DNA from: Phytophthora sp. 'mugwort'
Taxonomy: Eukaryota > Oomycota > Peronosporomycetes > Peronosporales > Peronosporaceae
Assembly (NCBI GenBank): GCA_033558025.1
Contig: JAUCEF010000008.1
Coordinates: 2,790,001-2,854,000, forward strand
Length of the DNA: 64,000 bases
Reading direction: 5' to 3'
Shown here: piece after piece, positions 1 through 11,006 of the stretch
Layout: each line of letters begins with the position of its first letter
How positions within the stretch are numbered: the stretch's first letter is position 1
Translations under genes and position numbers: made by a program
The notes under the pieces: model-generated
Databases searched by the model: none
Told to the model about the DNA's origin: nothing
The model's input: the letters and a program-made list of their open reading frames with translations, nothing else

Positions 1-2
1 GC

Positions 3-1544
3 GTTGACGAGCTTGGACACATCCATATCCGTGTGGTGCTTATCCTCTGGCTTGAATCCGTGCCAGCCTTCAATCACCGGGTCGTAGAGTTCCTTGAACA
101 CCTCGTAGCACTCTTCGTCGCCAGCAACAACACCGACACCGAGGTGCGGGTTGTCGATACCTGTCTGAATGGCCATATCCAGAGTGTATCCCTTGCTCGA
201 GTGTTTATCCTTCAACTTGTCATACAATTCCTTGGTCAAGTGTTTAGCCATCAAACTGCGGTGCTTGGCTGTGAACACCGGGTAATTGTCCTCATGCGAC
301 GGCAACACGGCGATGCTCGTTGACGATGCGACGAGTGGAGCACCAGCGTCAATGACAACAGGCGGAACCGACTCGGTAGGGATCAGAGCATCAATGGACT
401 CACCAGCCACCAATTTTTGCTCCATGGCAATCAGCAGCGCAATGCCATTAATCATGGTCTGCACCAATTCAGCCTCCGAGTGGCCGATGCGTTGCTTATT
501 GCTGACGTCGTACACGCCACCGACTGACGCTGAGTGTTCCCCCGCGGTTCCTCGCGGCTGGAGATGCAAGAGCGAGCAGATCTTCTCGAACCGTGCGACG
601 TCCTCCGTCAGCTTAGGTAGCTTCACCATGACACTCGCCCTCAGACCAGTTCCCAGATTCGACGGACACGTACCAATGAAGCCCAGGTGTTCGTTGTACA
701 TGAACTCCTTACCCTTAGCCTTGATGCTTTCTTCCACGCTCTTGATGGCTCGACAGAAGCGTTCAAACACGGCTCCAACGTCTCCTCCATCCTGCATTGA
801 GATGACCCGCATATGATCCTCTTCGTTGCACCAGACCAGGAACGTCTTGTCATTATTGTGGAAAATACCACGAGCCGAGGGCCAGTCTCTCGCAGCTCCA
901 GCAGCTTCCAGTAGCGTGCCCCCACCAGGCTTCTGGAACAGAAAGTGGTCTGTGATGAGCTGGTGCTCGTCTTCAGGCGACATGTCGGACAGTTTGTAGA
1001 ATTTGCCAGCCAAGTTGCCACTCATGTCCCCGAGCGCAGCCTGTAGCAAGTGCATGACGTCCTTCCGGTGCGCACGCGATGTAGCTGGTGGCAACGGCAT
1101 CCCGCGGATGTTACGACCAGCGCGAATGCGCGTCGAGATGACAAACTCGTCGGGTAACTTGCCGTTCGTCACGTGGGCTGGGTCCATGTCGCATTTGTGG
1201 TGGTCGCCAGGTTTGTAGCCATGCCAGCCCTCGATCACGGGGTCAAAGAGTGGCTTGAAGAGCTCGTAGCACTCTTCGTCGCCGGCAGTGACACCCACAC
1301 CGAGGTGAGGGTTATCCACGCCCGTCTGGATCGCGCGCTCCAACGTATAACCCGTGGATGTCTTAAGCTCCTTGAGTTGCGCGTAGATCTCGCGTGTCAG
1401 GTGCTTGGCCATAAGCGACCGATGCGCTGGCGTGAACTGCGGGAAGCCCGTGATCTTGGCGTCCGTGAGCTGCGCCGACGAGAGCTTCTGTGCCACTTTG
1501 TTGGGCGACACGGCGGGTGGCGCTGCGGCGGCGTCTTCAGCCAT
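3..1544 (-). CDS. Phosphagen (guanidino) kinase, two-domain taurocyamine/arginine-kinase type, 3' end outside window
   Basis: The protein would move phosphate between ATP and a guanidino compound, acting as a cytosolic or mitochondrial energy buffer. The frame opens at ATG 1544 (MAEDAAAAPPAV) and stays open for 514 codons to the window edge, so the C-terminus is missing. Domain 1 has the family hallmarks: the GVGVTAGDEECYELF block, NEEDHMRVISMQ, and CPSNLGTG with the reactive cysteine near residue 293. A second copy of the N-terminal domain starts near residue 400 (FTAKHRSLMAKHLT, GVGVVAGDEECYEVF), so this is a contiguous dimer. Oomycete taurocyamine kinases are known to have this doubled architecture, which is why I prefer that substrate. 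Sequence alone cannot separate taurocyamine from arginine or another guanidine. No intron is needed in the visible part. Confidence 0.93.
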   Translation of the reverse strand, partial: MAEDAAAAPPAVSPNKVAQKLSSAQLTDAKITGFPQFTPAHRSLMAKHLTREIYAQLKELKTSTGYTLERAIQTGVDNPHLGVGVTAGDEECYELFKPLFDPVIEGWHGYKPGDHHKCDMDPAHVTNGKLPDEFVISTRIRAGRNIRGMPLPPATSRAHRKDVMHLLQAALGDMSGNLAGKFYKLSDMSPEDEHQLITDHFLFQKPGGGTLLEAAGAARDWPSARGIFHNNDKTFLVWCNEEDHMRVISMQDGGDVGAVFERFCRAIKSVEESIKAKGKEFMYNEHLGFIGTCPSNLGTGLRASVMVKLPKLTEDVARFEKICSLLHLQPRGTAGEHSASVGGVYDVSNKQRIGHSEAELVQTMINGIALLIAMEQKLVAGESIDALIPTESVPPVVIDAGAPLVASSTSIAVLPSHEDNYPVFTAKHRSLMAKHLTKELYDKLKDKHSSKGYTLDMAIQTGIDNPHLGVGVVAGDEECYEVFKELYDPVIEGWHGFKPEDKHHTDMDVSKLVN

Positions 1545-2239
1545 GGTTTAATGCGTCGTACTTTACTGAGACTTGCGCGGCTTGGAGCTCTTGGTGCAGA
1601 ATGAGCTACGTTTGGGGGTTGCACGTGAAGATCGCAATGCAGTCGTGTGTGTCGGAAAGACTGTGGCAAAGTATACTGAGAGTGAGATAACTGCCTGGTG
1701 AATAGTCTGGAGGACGTGAGGAGCCGCGGCTGTCAAAGATTCCGCGGCGGTTGGACTATATTGTGTACTCCACACCTATTTCGCTGGAAGTTCGTTGTTT
1801 AGCGTGGCAGAGATCGAAACTGTCACGCCGTTTGACTCAACCAAGTAATCGATGACTCCACGTGTAGAAAATCCTACAAACACGGTCCCTTTTGATGCAA
1901 TACTTCAGGTCGTTCAGCAGCACTCTACCGAAGACGGGGCGCTGAATTAGCAATCGCACAAGCTGCAAGTATAAACAATATAGAACACTGAGTATGTTTT
2001 AGGAGGGGGGATCTGCGACGATAGGCAGGGACTCCCACAAGCCCCCCCCCCCGCCTTGCTGCTGCCACCCGACTCGCTGCTGGTGCCCGCCTTGTTGCTG
2101 GTGCCCGGCGAGGAAGCTGCTGTACTTGGCTGCGTTGTTCAAATGAAAATAAGACAGAAAAGGTATGCACAGATGACGTGTTTGTTTTACTTTGGCACTT
2201 TACGTAGTACTTACTCGTTTAAAGGTGCAGGACCGTTCA
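1545..2239. other. Intergenic region upstream of the phosphagen kinase
   Basis: This is the promoter side of the minus-strand kinase gene. The bases just before its ATG contain GCTCATTC, the first half of the oomycete initiator consensus, but without the downstream T run. An 11-base C run lies at 2042-2052. No coding frame with recognisable content was seen. Confidence 0.5.
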
Positions 2240-4060
2240 TACGTTGAAGTCCAGCCGCTTGATCTCTAAGCTGTACGGGTTTGCGCTTGTTAGGACAGTG
2301 GTACACAAGCGTTTCGCGGCTATATGTGTCCATGCTTCCGACAGTCCCCAGTGTGTACAGACATGCACACAGCAACCTTGCTTCCAACACACACGGCAAG
2401 GACAAGTTTGAGCAGCAACATTAACCTCCCACCTCGCCGACGGCACCTCAGGTGCTCCATCCGAGCGGTCTCCACACCCAGTTGAGCAGTGACAGGTTAG
2501 TCCTCGCGCGAACGGTCTGCAATGTCGAAGACTCTTGTCGCGGGGATTGCGAACACAGTTACAGTCTGACAGCTATCTGTGCCAACGTTCCCCAGCAAAA
2601 ATTCGATGTTGTTGTGCTGCGGTTGACACGCATAGAGAAGGCCAGCATGTGCCAAGGCATTCACACGACGCACCAGTCGGTCGTCATGTGCTGCATCACT
2701 TTCGAAAGGACGGATGCGTACGCTCTCCGTCCTACTGAGGATGAGGAGCTGGTCCAGAAGTGCGCCCGCCTTGAGTCTACGTCGCAGCGTGATGTCGCAT
2801 TTGATGGCGACATTGTAGGTTTCACAGGGATTGTAGGTAATGACGAATCACTTGGCGAGTGATAACACTGCCAACGCACCCTCTATCATTCAACCACAAC
2901 CGGGAAAAGTACGCCTTAAAGTGCACAACCTGGTTCCACTTGCCCCAACTCTTCCAGTACCTTGCTCAGATGTTCCTGAAACTCGTCATCACTGCTAAGT
3001 GTAGCTCGTGTATAGGACGAATAACTATTGCAGCGACGCTAGAGTTAAAAAAAACCTTATCTTTTCGTAGATCTTTTCGGTGATGTGAAAATAGCACATC
3101 AGAAGTTGAAAAAACTTGCCAGGGCCGCCGAAAACATCATGAAACTCGTTCCACTCCGCGTTGTCAGTGTCGCCGATTGTTCGCGCTACTCACAGTGGCT
3201 TGCCAATCACAGGCGTGAACACTTGGCAGAGCATCTACAGCACTTCCGTGCACTGAGACTCCTGCTACTGGGACACTATAGAAATGCCTAACAGGTGGAA
3301 TTGCCTCTCCCGATCCGAAATACCCACGTCAACCACCGGGCAGCCAACTTGGGTCAGCTTGTAGGTAGCGTCCATACGTAAGATGAACGATTTTTTTTCT
3401 AGTTCCCGGTCCGGTTAGGGCAGCAGCCGTTTGGTCGTCACTCCAACCACGAATGGCCGTTGGTCACTTTCGTTTTCCACAATCGGTCTGCTCTCTCTGC
3501 CGTTGTTCGACGTAAACGTGAAAGGTGTCGTTTCATCTTCTTGGCCCGTGAAAGCCGAATCATTTACCTTCAGACGCACGGCAGCCCGCACATCGCACCC
3601 ACCAAGGCGTTTTGCAACGTAATGGTTCACGAAGCGCTGGACCACCGACAGAGAGGGTGCGGTGGCTTCGAACAAGCCAAAGCGCTGGATGAGCGATATT
3701 CAGTTTTCTTGCTGGTCGAAGACCTTGAGCAGCCCAATGGCGCACCGCATCCTTCATCGGAGGGTTAACCGCGGCTTCTTCTGGGGGCGTAGCGGGGAAA
3801 TGTGCGCGTACACCTTGTCGACAGCGTTGATGCCAGTGCGTTGGCATTACCGGATGCGACCACGCCATGGGCATTGTAACGCAGGAGAGGCGGAGGTGCA
3901 GATGGAGCACCGGCACCGAAATAGCTGGGTACACATGGGATGCGGGGCCGCATCGCTGCAAATGCAGCATTGCTCAAGATCACTCTTAGCTATAGTGAAG
4001 TGCGAAAACCCTCGAGCAGCATGTCTTTATCGGCGCGTGAAATGTGGTGGCCAGGCATCC
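2240..4060 (-). pseudogene. MULE-type transposase relic (copy A)
   Basis: A Mutator-like transposase can be followed from about 4060 down to 2240 on the minus strand, switching frame several times. In order it shows a Cys-rich N-terminal segment (CCICSDAAPHPMCTQ near 3950), a helix MKDAVRHWAAQGLRP (about 3740), RPFVVGVTTKRLL (about 3430), the start of the transposase core MDATYKLTQVGCPVVDVGI (about 3370-3310), RWQCYHSPSD (about 2870), and a C-terminal SWIM-type finger, CPCRVCWKQGCCVHV (about 2410). Stops and frameshifts make it non-functional. The order and motifs match copy B at 31029-32130 on the other strand, so the two derive from one family. Terminal inverted repeats were not found. The open plus-strand frame at 2452-2862 is antisense to this relic. 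Confidence 0.8.
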
Positions 4061-5867
4061 CCAAGAAATCCTGCGAGTCATGCTGGTGGAGAGGATGGAT
4101 AAGGCTTGTCAGTCAGAACGAGAATGAACGATTCAACTGCGAGATGCGGGTAGTTTCCCTGTATTTAATTGGTCATAATTCGTGCAACGGCTCGATTCGA
4201 TTGGTCAGAAACTGATTGGTGCTGACTGCAGATTTTGCAGTGCCGTTTGCGAAATCGGTGGTTGGCGTCGGGCAGTGGTCGTGACAATCAGCAACTTAAC
4301 GTGGTGAACGAGGCTTTACGGTGCTGGTGTATTTTTGCAGTGCTGGTGGTAGAATTTGTCGTGGCCAGGACAGGTCCTCAGTCTCGTGCTTAACCTTGAA
4401 TAACCGTTACAAAGGTGCTCACACAACTTTGACCCGGGCTATTACCCAATCATGAAACGCATCCGAGGTCCACGTCTGCATGTACGGCGGCATCTGATCG
4501 TGGGCCCGTCTATGCTTATCGGTCCTGTTGAGGGTTCGACCGATCTCTGGACGAGCATGCGCTCGGGTGCCCGTGATAATGGCAAGTTCCAAAGTTATGA
4601 GCCCATTGTTTAAAATAAAGACGTCGGGATTTATAAGCGCAAACAACCTACAATATTACTGACATTACAAAAACCACTATACAGCATGCAGCCATTTATT
4701 CTCCTCAACGGTCCACAAATCATTTTCTACATGTACACTGTCCCAGGACCTCAAATAATAACATTATAATAAAATGCAGGCACTATGAGAAATAACCTAC
4801 GACGCTTGGAAGGAAAAACACCAGAGTAAGAAACTGCGATCAATGGGATTGTATTACCATTTATCGTCGCTTCAACCTCAGAAATGTCTATGGGGCGTTC
4901 GCCACCTTGGCAACGGTGTTCGCACTCCAGAGCGTCGGTTCAGTTTGTGCAACAGGGTTGTCCTGAGGTGTTCTGCAAACGCCCCCTGTCGAAGGCGCGA
5001 AAGCGTGTGCTTCGCAACGCCCGAAATGGCTTAACGGTGTTAAAAGGTGAAGGTTGCTATGTACCCTTCAAAACTGGTTCCGCACCGTCCACTGCCCGCC
5101 ACCAAACTAGGCGGTTCAGTTGCAGACATTGTCTCAAACGGGTGCTGCAGCATCAGCTGATTTCTCTGTTATCTCATCGGTCTCGATGCTAACGCCCACA
5201 CGCGTACCCCTTCAAGCTTGGTCCCCTTGACAATGAGAGCATCGGTGCTGAGATACTTGCTTACCACTGGCAGCTTCTCGACGAGCACGCCAATATGTAA
5301 TGCACATCGAGAAGCGTTACTCTGTCATCTTGTAGCCTCACGTTCGCAGAGTGAGATTTACCCAGCTCATTTAGCAGGCTTCTCCGACAATATTCTAGTC
5401 TTCGCCATCCAACCGACCGGCCGGTGCCATGGCGATGAATAACGTCAACGTGACGCGTTCTGTCTACAAAAGGATGCTGAAAGAGCAGGTTTTCTTCTAG
5501 TTTGCAGTAAATAACCCGATACGTATTTATTCACCTTTATTTGGCCGTATATTTTGCTGACTGTGTTGTGATCTATTCGGCTTGGTACGGAACAAGAGCG
5601 TAAGTGCATGCCCAGCAAGACAATGCCGGACCGCATGCGTCCCCGCACAATCCCGACGTGATACAGGCGGGTGAAGTAGATGGCTGGCGCATCGAAATGA
5701 TGTGCCAGCCGCCTAAGTCCCCGATCTGAATGCACTCGACCTCGGCGTGTTCTCGTCGCTACAAGCGTAAAAAAAATCAGTACCAGGGTGACTCGCACGA
5801 TCTGTACAGCCTGATTAAACAGTAAAATGTGCTTTCAACAAGTATTCCGTCATCAACGATTGACATG
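4061..5867. other. Intergenic region, no gene recognised
   Basis: Only short frames lacking recognisable motifs occur here. At 4240-4340 the phrase TTTTGCAGTGC occurs twice. A minus-strand frame at 5445-5798 begins with a hydrophobic stretch but has no ATG. Nothing else can be supported. Confidence 0.4.
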
Positions 5868-5869
5868 TA

Positions 5870-5908
5870 CACCTATGCCAATCCAATCTCGCGGTAGTGT
5901 AAAGCAAA
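5870..5908 (+). repeat. Left terminal inverted repeat of the 5870-7374 element
   Basis: Pairs with 7336-7374 (four mismatches over 39 bases) and directly follows the TA dinucleotide at 5868-5869. Confidence 0.88.
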
Positions 5909-6033
5909 CTCGACTGAAGCAACCAAAGTAACATTCAGATTTCGGCAAATTTATTCTGAAATTAGACTTTCGAGCAAGCAGGATTTAGTGTAACGCTAAC
6001 CGTTGGTCAGCAGCAGATTTCTCCGCTGGCAGC

Positions 6034-7182
6034 ATGCCAACCGAGCCCAAGCATGGACTCGTAGCTCGCCCGCGGGTGCTTAACGCACACAAGGCGGGTC
6101 GGGACTGGGTGCCGGTTGCTGATTGCAACGGCATACCGCCGACCACAGCACGCAAGATCGTGGAGCGCGGCGCTGCTGCTTTGAAACAGAGAGGCGATGC
6201 ACGTGTGGCGTGCACGAAACGCACACCGGAGATGGAGGAAGCTCTCGTTGAGTGCATCGAGGACAATTGCCAGTACACGCTGGCATAAATGCAGGATATG
6301 CTAATCTATTACTTCGGCGTCCGCATTACCTGTCTCTGATTAGTAAAAAGCTGTGTAATAATATTTATACTGAGAAGCAGGTAATGGTTCCGGCATGAGG
6401 CTATTACGGACAAGATACTAACTGTTATTGCTTGTCTGTTGTGTAGTTTCGTATCGAGCCCGAAACCTGTAACAACGAGCCCAACATGGAGAAGAGGAGG
6501 ATTTTTGGTGAAGTCCTGTTGAGCGTGATGGATCTTCCATCGTTTTTATGACGAAACCAATTACAACCTGTACTGTAAGTGCGCCCAAAGGTCGTGCTCT
6601 TCTAGGCGAGTGCGCGGTGGTAAAGCTTCCTCCCTCTAAGAGCGCCAACCTGCAGCTGCAATGCGCCGTATCCCCCGAAGTTGGCTTGGTGCACTACGCC
6701 AAGCGCCGTGGCAAATCAAGATGGAAGTCAACGCCGAGTTCGTAGACGAGGTTTACGAAGCAGTGAAGCGTCACGAAGTATATCAACGCGACTTCGCGGG
6801 AAAGATCGTTGTTATTGTCTTGGATAACGCGCCGGCGCATTCCCAGACGGAAGACCTGGTCAAGGACAGGGCGGAACTGGAGCTCTTACGGCTGGCACCG
6901 TACTCGTCAATGTGTAACCCGATCGAGGCTACATTTCTCCCGTGCGTTTCTGCGCTGTGGATGAGCACGAACCTAAATCTACGTCTTTGTTTATTCTCCG
7001 CACAGTTGCTTCAGTGTATTCAAGGCTCGCATCAAGTGTACCTCGCCCTGAGCCACCACGAGATGATCAACTTGCCTCACGGCGAGAAGATAGAGCGCAG
7101 GATGCAGCTGCTCGAGAAAGCGGCTGAGCGCTGCATGCCCTGCATGAACGTGCGCTTAGTGAACAAGATGGCTTGCCACTGA
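6034..7182 (+). pseudogene. DDE_3/Tc1-like transposase, decayed
   Basis: The N-terminal helix-turn-helix part is intact from ATG 6034 (MPTEPKHGLVARPRV, then IPPTTARKIVERGAAALKQ) to a TAA at 6286. The catalytic part follows in other frames: FYDETNYNLYCK (first D, about 6547), VVIVLDNAPAHS (second D, about 6815) and YSSMCNPIEA (final E, about 6905). It ends at 7182. All three acidic residues are still readable, but at least three frame changes and stops separate the pieces. The gene lies fully within the TIRs of the 5870-7374 element, which fixes its identity as that element's transposase. Confidence 0.85.
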
Positions 7183-7335
7183 GCTCTATCGGTTGCAGCG
7201 GCAATTCGTGGTGAGCCCATGGAGTACGGCACGTAGCCAGCTAGCTCTGGTCTGGAGTAAATACACGTTGGTCTGTAATCATTTTAGATTTTTTCAATTT
7301 CAAAAAAATGAAAAATCTACTTTTGGGATTGCAGC

Positions 7336-7374
7336 TTTGCTTTACACAACCGCGAGCTTGGATTGGCAGAGGTA
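7336..7374 (-). repeat. Right terminal inverted repeat of the 5870-7374 element
   Basis: Reverse complement of the left repeat with four mismatches, followed by TA at 7375-7376. Just inside it an A/T-rich hairpin (about 7285-7320) has arms related to TAGATTTTTTCA. Confidence 0.88.
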
Positions 7375-7376
7375 TA

Positions 7377-9049
7377 GTTCGTGACACTGCAGAATGGCAT
7401 GCAGTGTGTGATCGCAAGCGGCGGTGGCAATAATAACTGTCGTCCACGTATGTGGTAAGAGCACTATCGCAACAGTGTTGCACCGATGTCGTTGCCTTCC
7501 AAGACAAAAGTAGCTAAGAAGGGGTTTAAAATGATAAAAGGGATGGAGAGTAACAAACATTGGAATTGTTGGAGCTAACACGTTTATATAATTGTTTCGC
7601 GGTTTTTATTGGTTCTTATTCAGCTTATTCGCATCAAAACTGATGATAAACCTCATTACAAGTTGCCGTCGTCTTACTCGTAAGACAGCGGATTTATCTC
7701 TCAAAGCAGTATATTACGAGTAGATGAGTACTTCTACTTGTCGATGTAGAGCGAGCTAATATCGATAAAAGTTGGCAAAGTTATGACAATAAATATGTTC
7801 CCTCCTAACACAAATGGCATAATAGCTCAGCTATATGTCGCCAAAAACATCAGCCTTAATGATCAAAAATATTACCGCACCCGCAGTTTTGTGAGCTTCG
7901 ACTTAGTACTCGAATTATCCGAGACGCTCTGCATCGGCCCGGTAGAAAAAAACAAAACAAAAAGACTATATTAGTGAAGCAGATTATTAATTTCTAGGTT
8001 TTCTAAAGCTATGGTATAGTCAAGTGTAGCATTCAACTGTTAGCATCTATTACTAGAACATCCAAAAATGATAAGCCGTACGCTCCAGTCACCTGACATT
8101 AGCAACCTCCATTCATTTCTATTAGCTCTGATACCGCCAGCTCTGTTCACAGCCATCTACGTGCCAGGTGCTTACAGGCAGTCGTTTATCGAGCGGAATC
8201 ATCCAGCTCCATTTCGAAATTTGCAGCGAGCAAGACAATAAAGTGTGTATCTTCAAACTGCAGCTGTCCAGAGCTAGACGCAGTGGCGCAATGATGTGTG
8301 CAGCAATGATGCCCACCACATCTGCGACGTATATGGAGAAGCCTCACTCGAAATAAGGTACGCTACCATTTTGTTGAATTCGGTATATACACGGTGAAGC
8401 TCATATAGGCCTATTTTACAAGCTACGTTGTACAGTGCGTTGTGCTTGCAAAAAATACCATCAGCCACGACTGCTGCTGATTCTACCGGGTCCTACAGCG
8501 GCAGCTACCTCGGACACATCGAGCTCCACTGCATCCATGCCCTGCGCCGACGACAATAAATTCCCGGCATTGTAGTCAACTTCGCCTTTGCCTTAAACCA
8601 CCAGCTCTTTGCAGCCTGCTACTCACGGCGGTACCCAACGTGGGCAAATTGCTTTCCCGCATAGTAGCCCCGTCTCCGGTTAGCCCTCGGCCGATAGGTC
8701 CGTGACAAAACCGCACAGCATGTCCATGTAGGCACCCCTCGCATATAGCCCCACATTCAGATAGATCTAGATTTTTTTCTAAATGGTACTCCGCCTAATA
8801 ACGAACACCGACAGCACGAAGGAAGTAACGTGTGATGAGCCCACATTTGAAGTGAATGTGGGATGAACCCATGTTGAAAATAATACAAACTCCCTCATAT
8901 TTTAAGAATCGCCCCACATCGCGTTCTGCTAGCGGCGGGCGGGAACGAGAAGGCTTTTGGCACCTTTTTTTTTCTAAATTACCGCCTCCCACCCAAACCC
9001 TCGCCAAGCCTTACCATCACCAAGGCCATTATGCCCTCCCGATCCCAGC
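7377..9049. other. Intergenic region with a small hairpin, no gene recognised
   Basis: AT-rich sequence with only short frames. A small perfect hairpin (CCCACATT / AATGTGGG, 8840-8862) lies near 8850, and T runs occur near 8770 and 8965. No motif-bearing protein was seen on either strand. Confidence 0.4.
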
Positions 9050-10147
9050 ATGACAGCCGCGTCCGGTGTTGGGGCCTGCCCACGTCTACCGCACCTGATA
9101 GACGTCGAGGATGCCCGCGGACTCGCCAGTAACACGTTCGACGCATTGTTGAACTTCACATCCAGCGCTGCGTCGACTGGGCCATGCCGGTGCATTTGCT
9201 GGACCCGACGCTCTTGTGCCCCAAGTGCATGACGTCCATGCACCTAGACATTAGACAGGAGAGGTGGCGCTGCTCGCGCGCAGCGTGACGCACGGAGAGC
9301 AGCGTGTCCATCTTCTTTCGATGCGCAAGCTGCCGCTTTGGAAGATTGTGCTGCTCCTCTGTCACTGGTGCTCGCACAACCCGGCTACGATGTCAGCCAC
9401 CATGGTGGGCGTGCACCAACAAATGGCCATGCAGTGGTATATGTACTGCCGTGACATCTGATCCAAGAATATGCTGTTAATTCCTATGGAGTAAATGGCG
9501 TGGGCCATGTAGAGTGGAGATTGACGGGACATCGCGAAAGAATAGGTCTAAGTACAAGCGCGGAGCGCTACGCGGACTACTGGCTATTTGGGGGGCGTCG
9601 ACAGGACGACCACCGTTGGTTTGGGATCGTCACCTACGAGGACAGGACGAAGCTGACACTGTCAAAGCTCATCAAAAAGTACATTCGACCTGGGTAGTAG
9701 CTACATTATTTGACTTGATTTCACTAAATTAATGTCTCGATATGTTTGCAGCACTACCATCACAAGCGACCAATTTGCGTCGTACGTCTCCGTTAACGAC
9801 GAGCACACACTCGCCAACAACCGAGACTTGCGCGGGTAGAACTACTCTCACGTGTGGGTCAACCACATCGAGATGTACGTGCACCCGGTCACTGACGCCC
9901 ACACGAACCGCGTGGAGGGCGCCTAGTAGATCTGGGTAATACAGTACATTAAGATAAGCGTTTGACTAGTCTGTCGTGTGCGCGATGATACTAATGGCTA
10001 CATTGTGTGGACACGGAATACGACATGAAAAAGTCGCTGCTGCCCATGTACTTGGACGAGTGCTTGTGGCGTAGCTGGTTCACTCCGGCGACCGCCACGG
10101 AAGTGCTCCAAGCGCTCATCCTGGGCATAGTTAAGTACTACTACTAG
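9050..10147 (+). pseudogene. Merlin/IS1595-type (ISXO2-like) transposase relic, copy 1
   Basis: Pieces in the order of an IS1595/ISXO2-like transposase run along the plus strand. They are a zinc-ribbon half (LLCPKCMTSMHLD and RWRC, about 9205-9275), a helical segment (LPLWKIVLLLCHWC, about 9330), VEIDGTSRKN (first catalytic D, about 9507), YADYWLFGG (about 9568), TITSDQFASYVSV (second D, about 9755), VNHIEMYVHPVTDAHTNRVEG (final E region, about 9860) and the tail LPMYLDECLWRSWF ending at 10147. Stops and frameshifts break it repeatedly. The same family recurs at 20338-21333. Ends and target duplications could not be defined by eye. Confidence 0.8.
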
Positions 10148-11006
10148 GCTTTTAGAACAATATATAACTGTAGTTCTTCTGAAATTTGATTTGTTTGTTG
10201 ATTTTGAATGTGGGGTTAAATACAGGAGAGCTTCATGCAGACGCTGGCGACCTCCACTTCGACAACCTGGTCATGATCGTCTTCTAGGCAGTCGGCATCC
10301 AGTTGATCTCCCTGATGGGCGACGGGGACAATTACGTCGTGTCGGGCCTGTTGAGCGCGCTAGTCCCTGTGTTCCTCATCCTGTCAGCGGCACGCTGCCT
10401 CTCCGATACCCGCACGCGCAATAGGACATGAGATCAGTGATCATCTATAGACCGGTGGATCACAACGCGTTTAGTACTGATGTCACGCGGCGGATATCGG
10501 CGGGTTTGTGTTATTAATTGCTAGCACTCAAATATTAATTATCACTATATTTTTGTGGAAGCATAATTTTATATGGCTGTGGTGATTTGTGCCTTGTTTT
10601 ATCACTAATAGATGACAAAAAAAACATACTATCAATCCTGTGGATAACATTATATCTTGAACGATCTCGGTAAAAACAGAGTTAGCTCCAAGCCGGCTAA
10701 AAATAATAGTGGAAACAAAAAAAATAGATTTTGGCCTGGATAAATGGATCTGGGGAGCGGCAAAAACGTATTAATTGGTAAATATTGTACCTATTGAAGT
10801 TTCAATATAACGCATGTTTCGGAGGGTCCGGCCGCGACAGCTTGGCGACAACGGATCTGATCGTTCAGGAAGTGCTCACAAATTCTCTTCTCCAGTTTTG
10901 CATAGTGTTAGTTTTATTAAACTAATGAAAATGATTTGATTCTGGATGTAAAAGAGGTAACTTTATACTTATGTATAGCGAGTTTACTCTTGTGTTCTAT
11001 TTATCT
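10148..11006. other. Intergenic region with a short coding-like relic
   Basis: Between 10224 and 10424 one plus-strand frame reads like a short hydrophobic protein piece (VSGLLSALVPVFLILSAA) with one stop, not assignable to a family. The rest (10500-11000) is AT-rich and holds the 3' flank of the next, minus-strand gene. Confidence 0.35.

Larger units (their letters stand above)
5870..7374. mobile_element. Tc1/mariner-superfamily element with 39-bp TIRs and TA target duplication
   Basis: Inverted repeats at 5870-5908 and 7336-7374 match at 35 of 39 positions (shared core TGCCAATCCAA, then CTCGCGG and GTGTAAAGCAAA). Both are flanked by TA (5868-5869 and 7375-7376), the target duplication expected of this superfamily. 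The 1,505-bp element encloses a broken DDE transposase gene on the plus strand. TIR divergence and coding decay show an old, immobile copy. Confidence 0.88.

Noticed and set aside
2452..2862. 136-codon plus-strand open frame
   Set aside because: It is antisense to the C-terminal part of MULE relic A, whose minus-strand motifs explain the sequence.
5445..5798. Minus-strand frame with hydrophobic start and an RGLR tetrapeptide, like an RxLR effector
   Set aside because: The frame begins with GTG and has no ATG before the hydrophobic stretch. The RGLR lies only about 26 residues in, with no dEER motif, and the rest is not protein-like.
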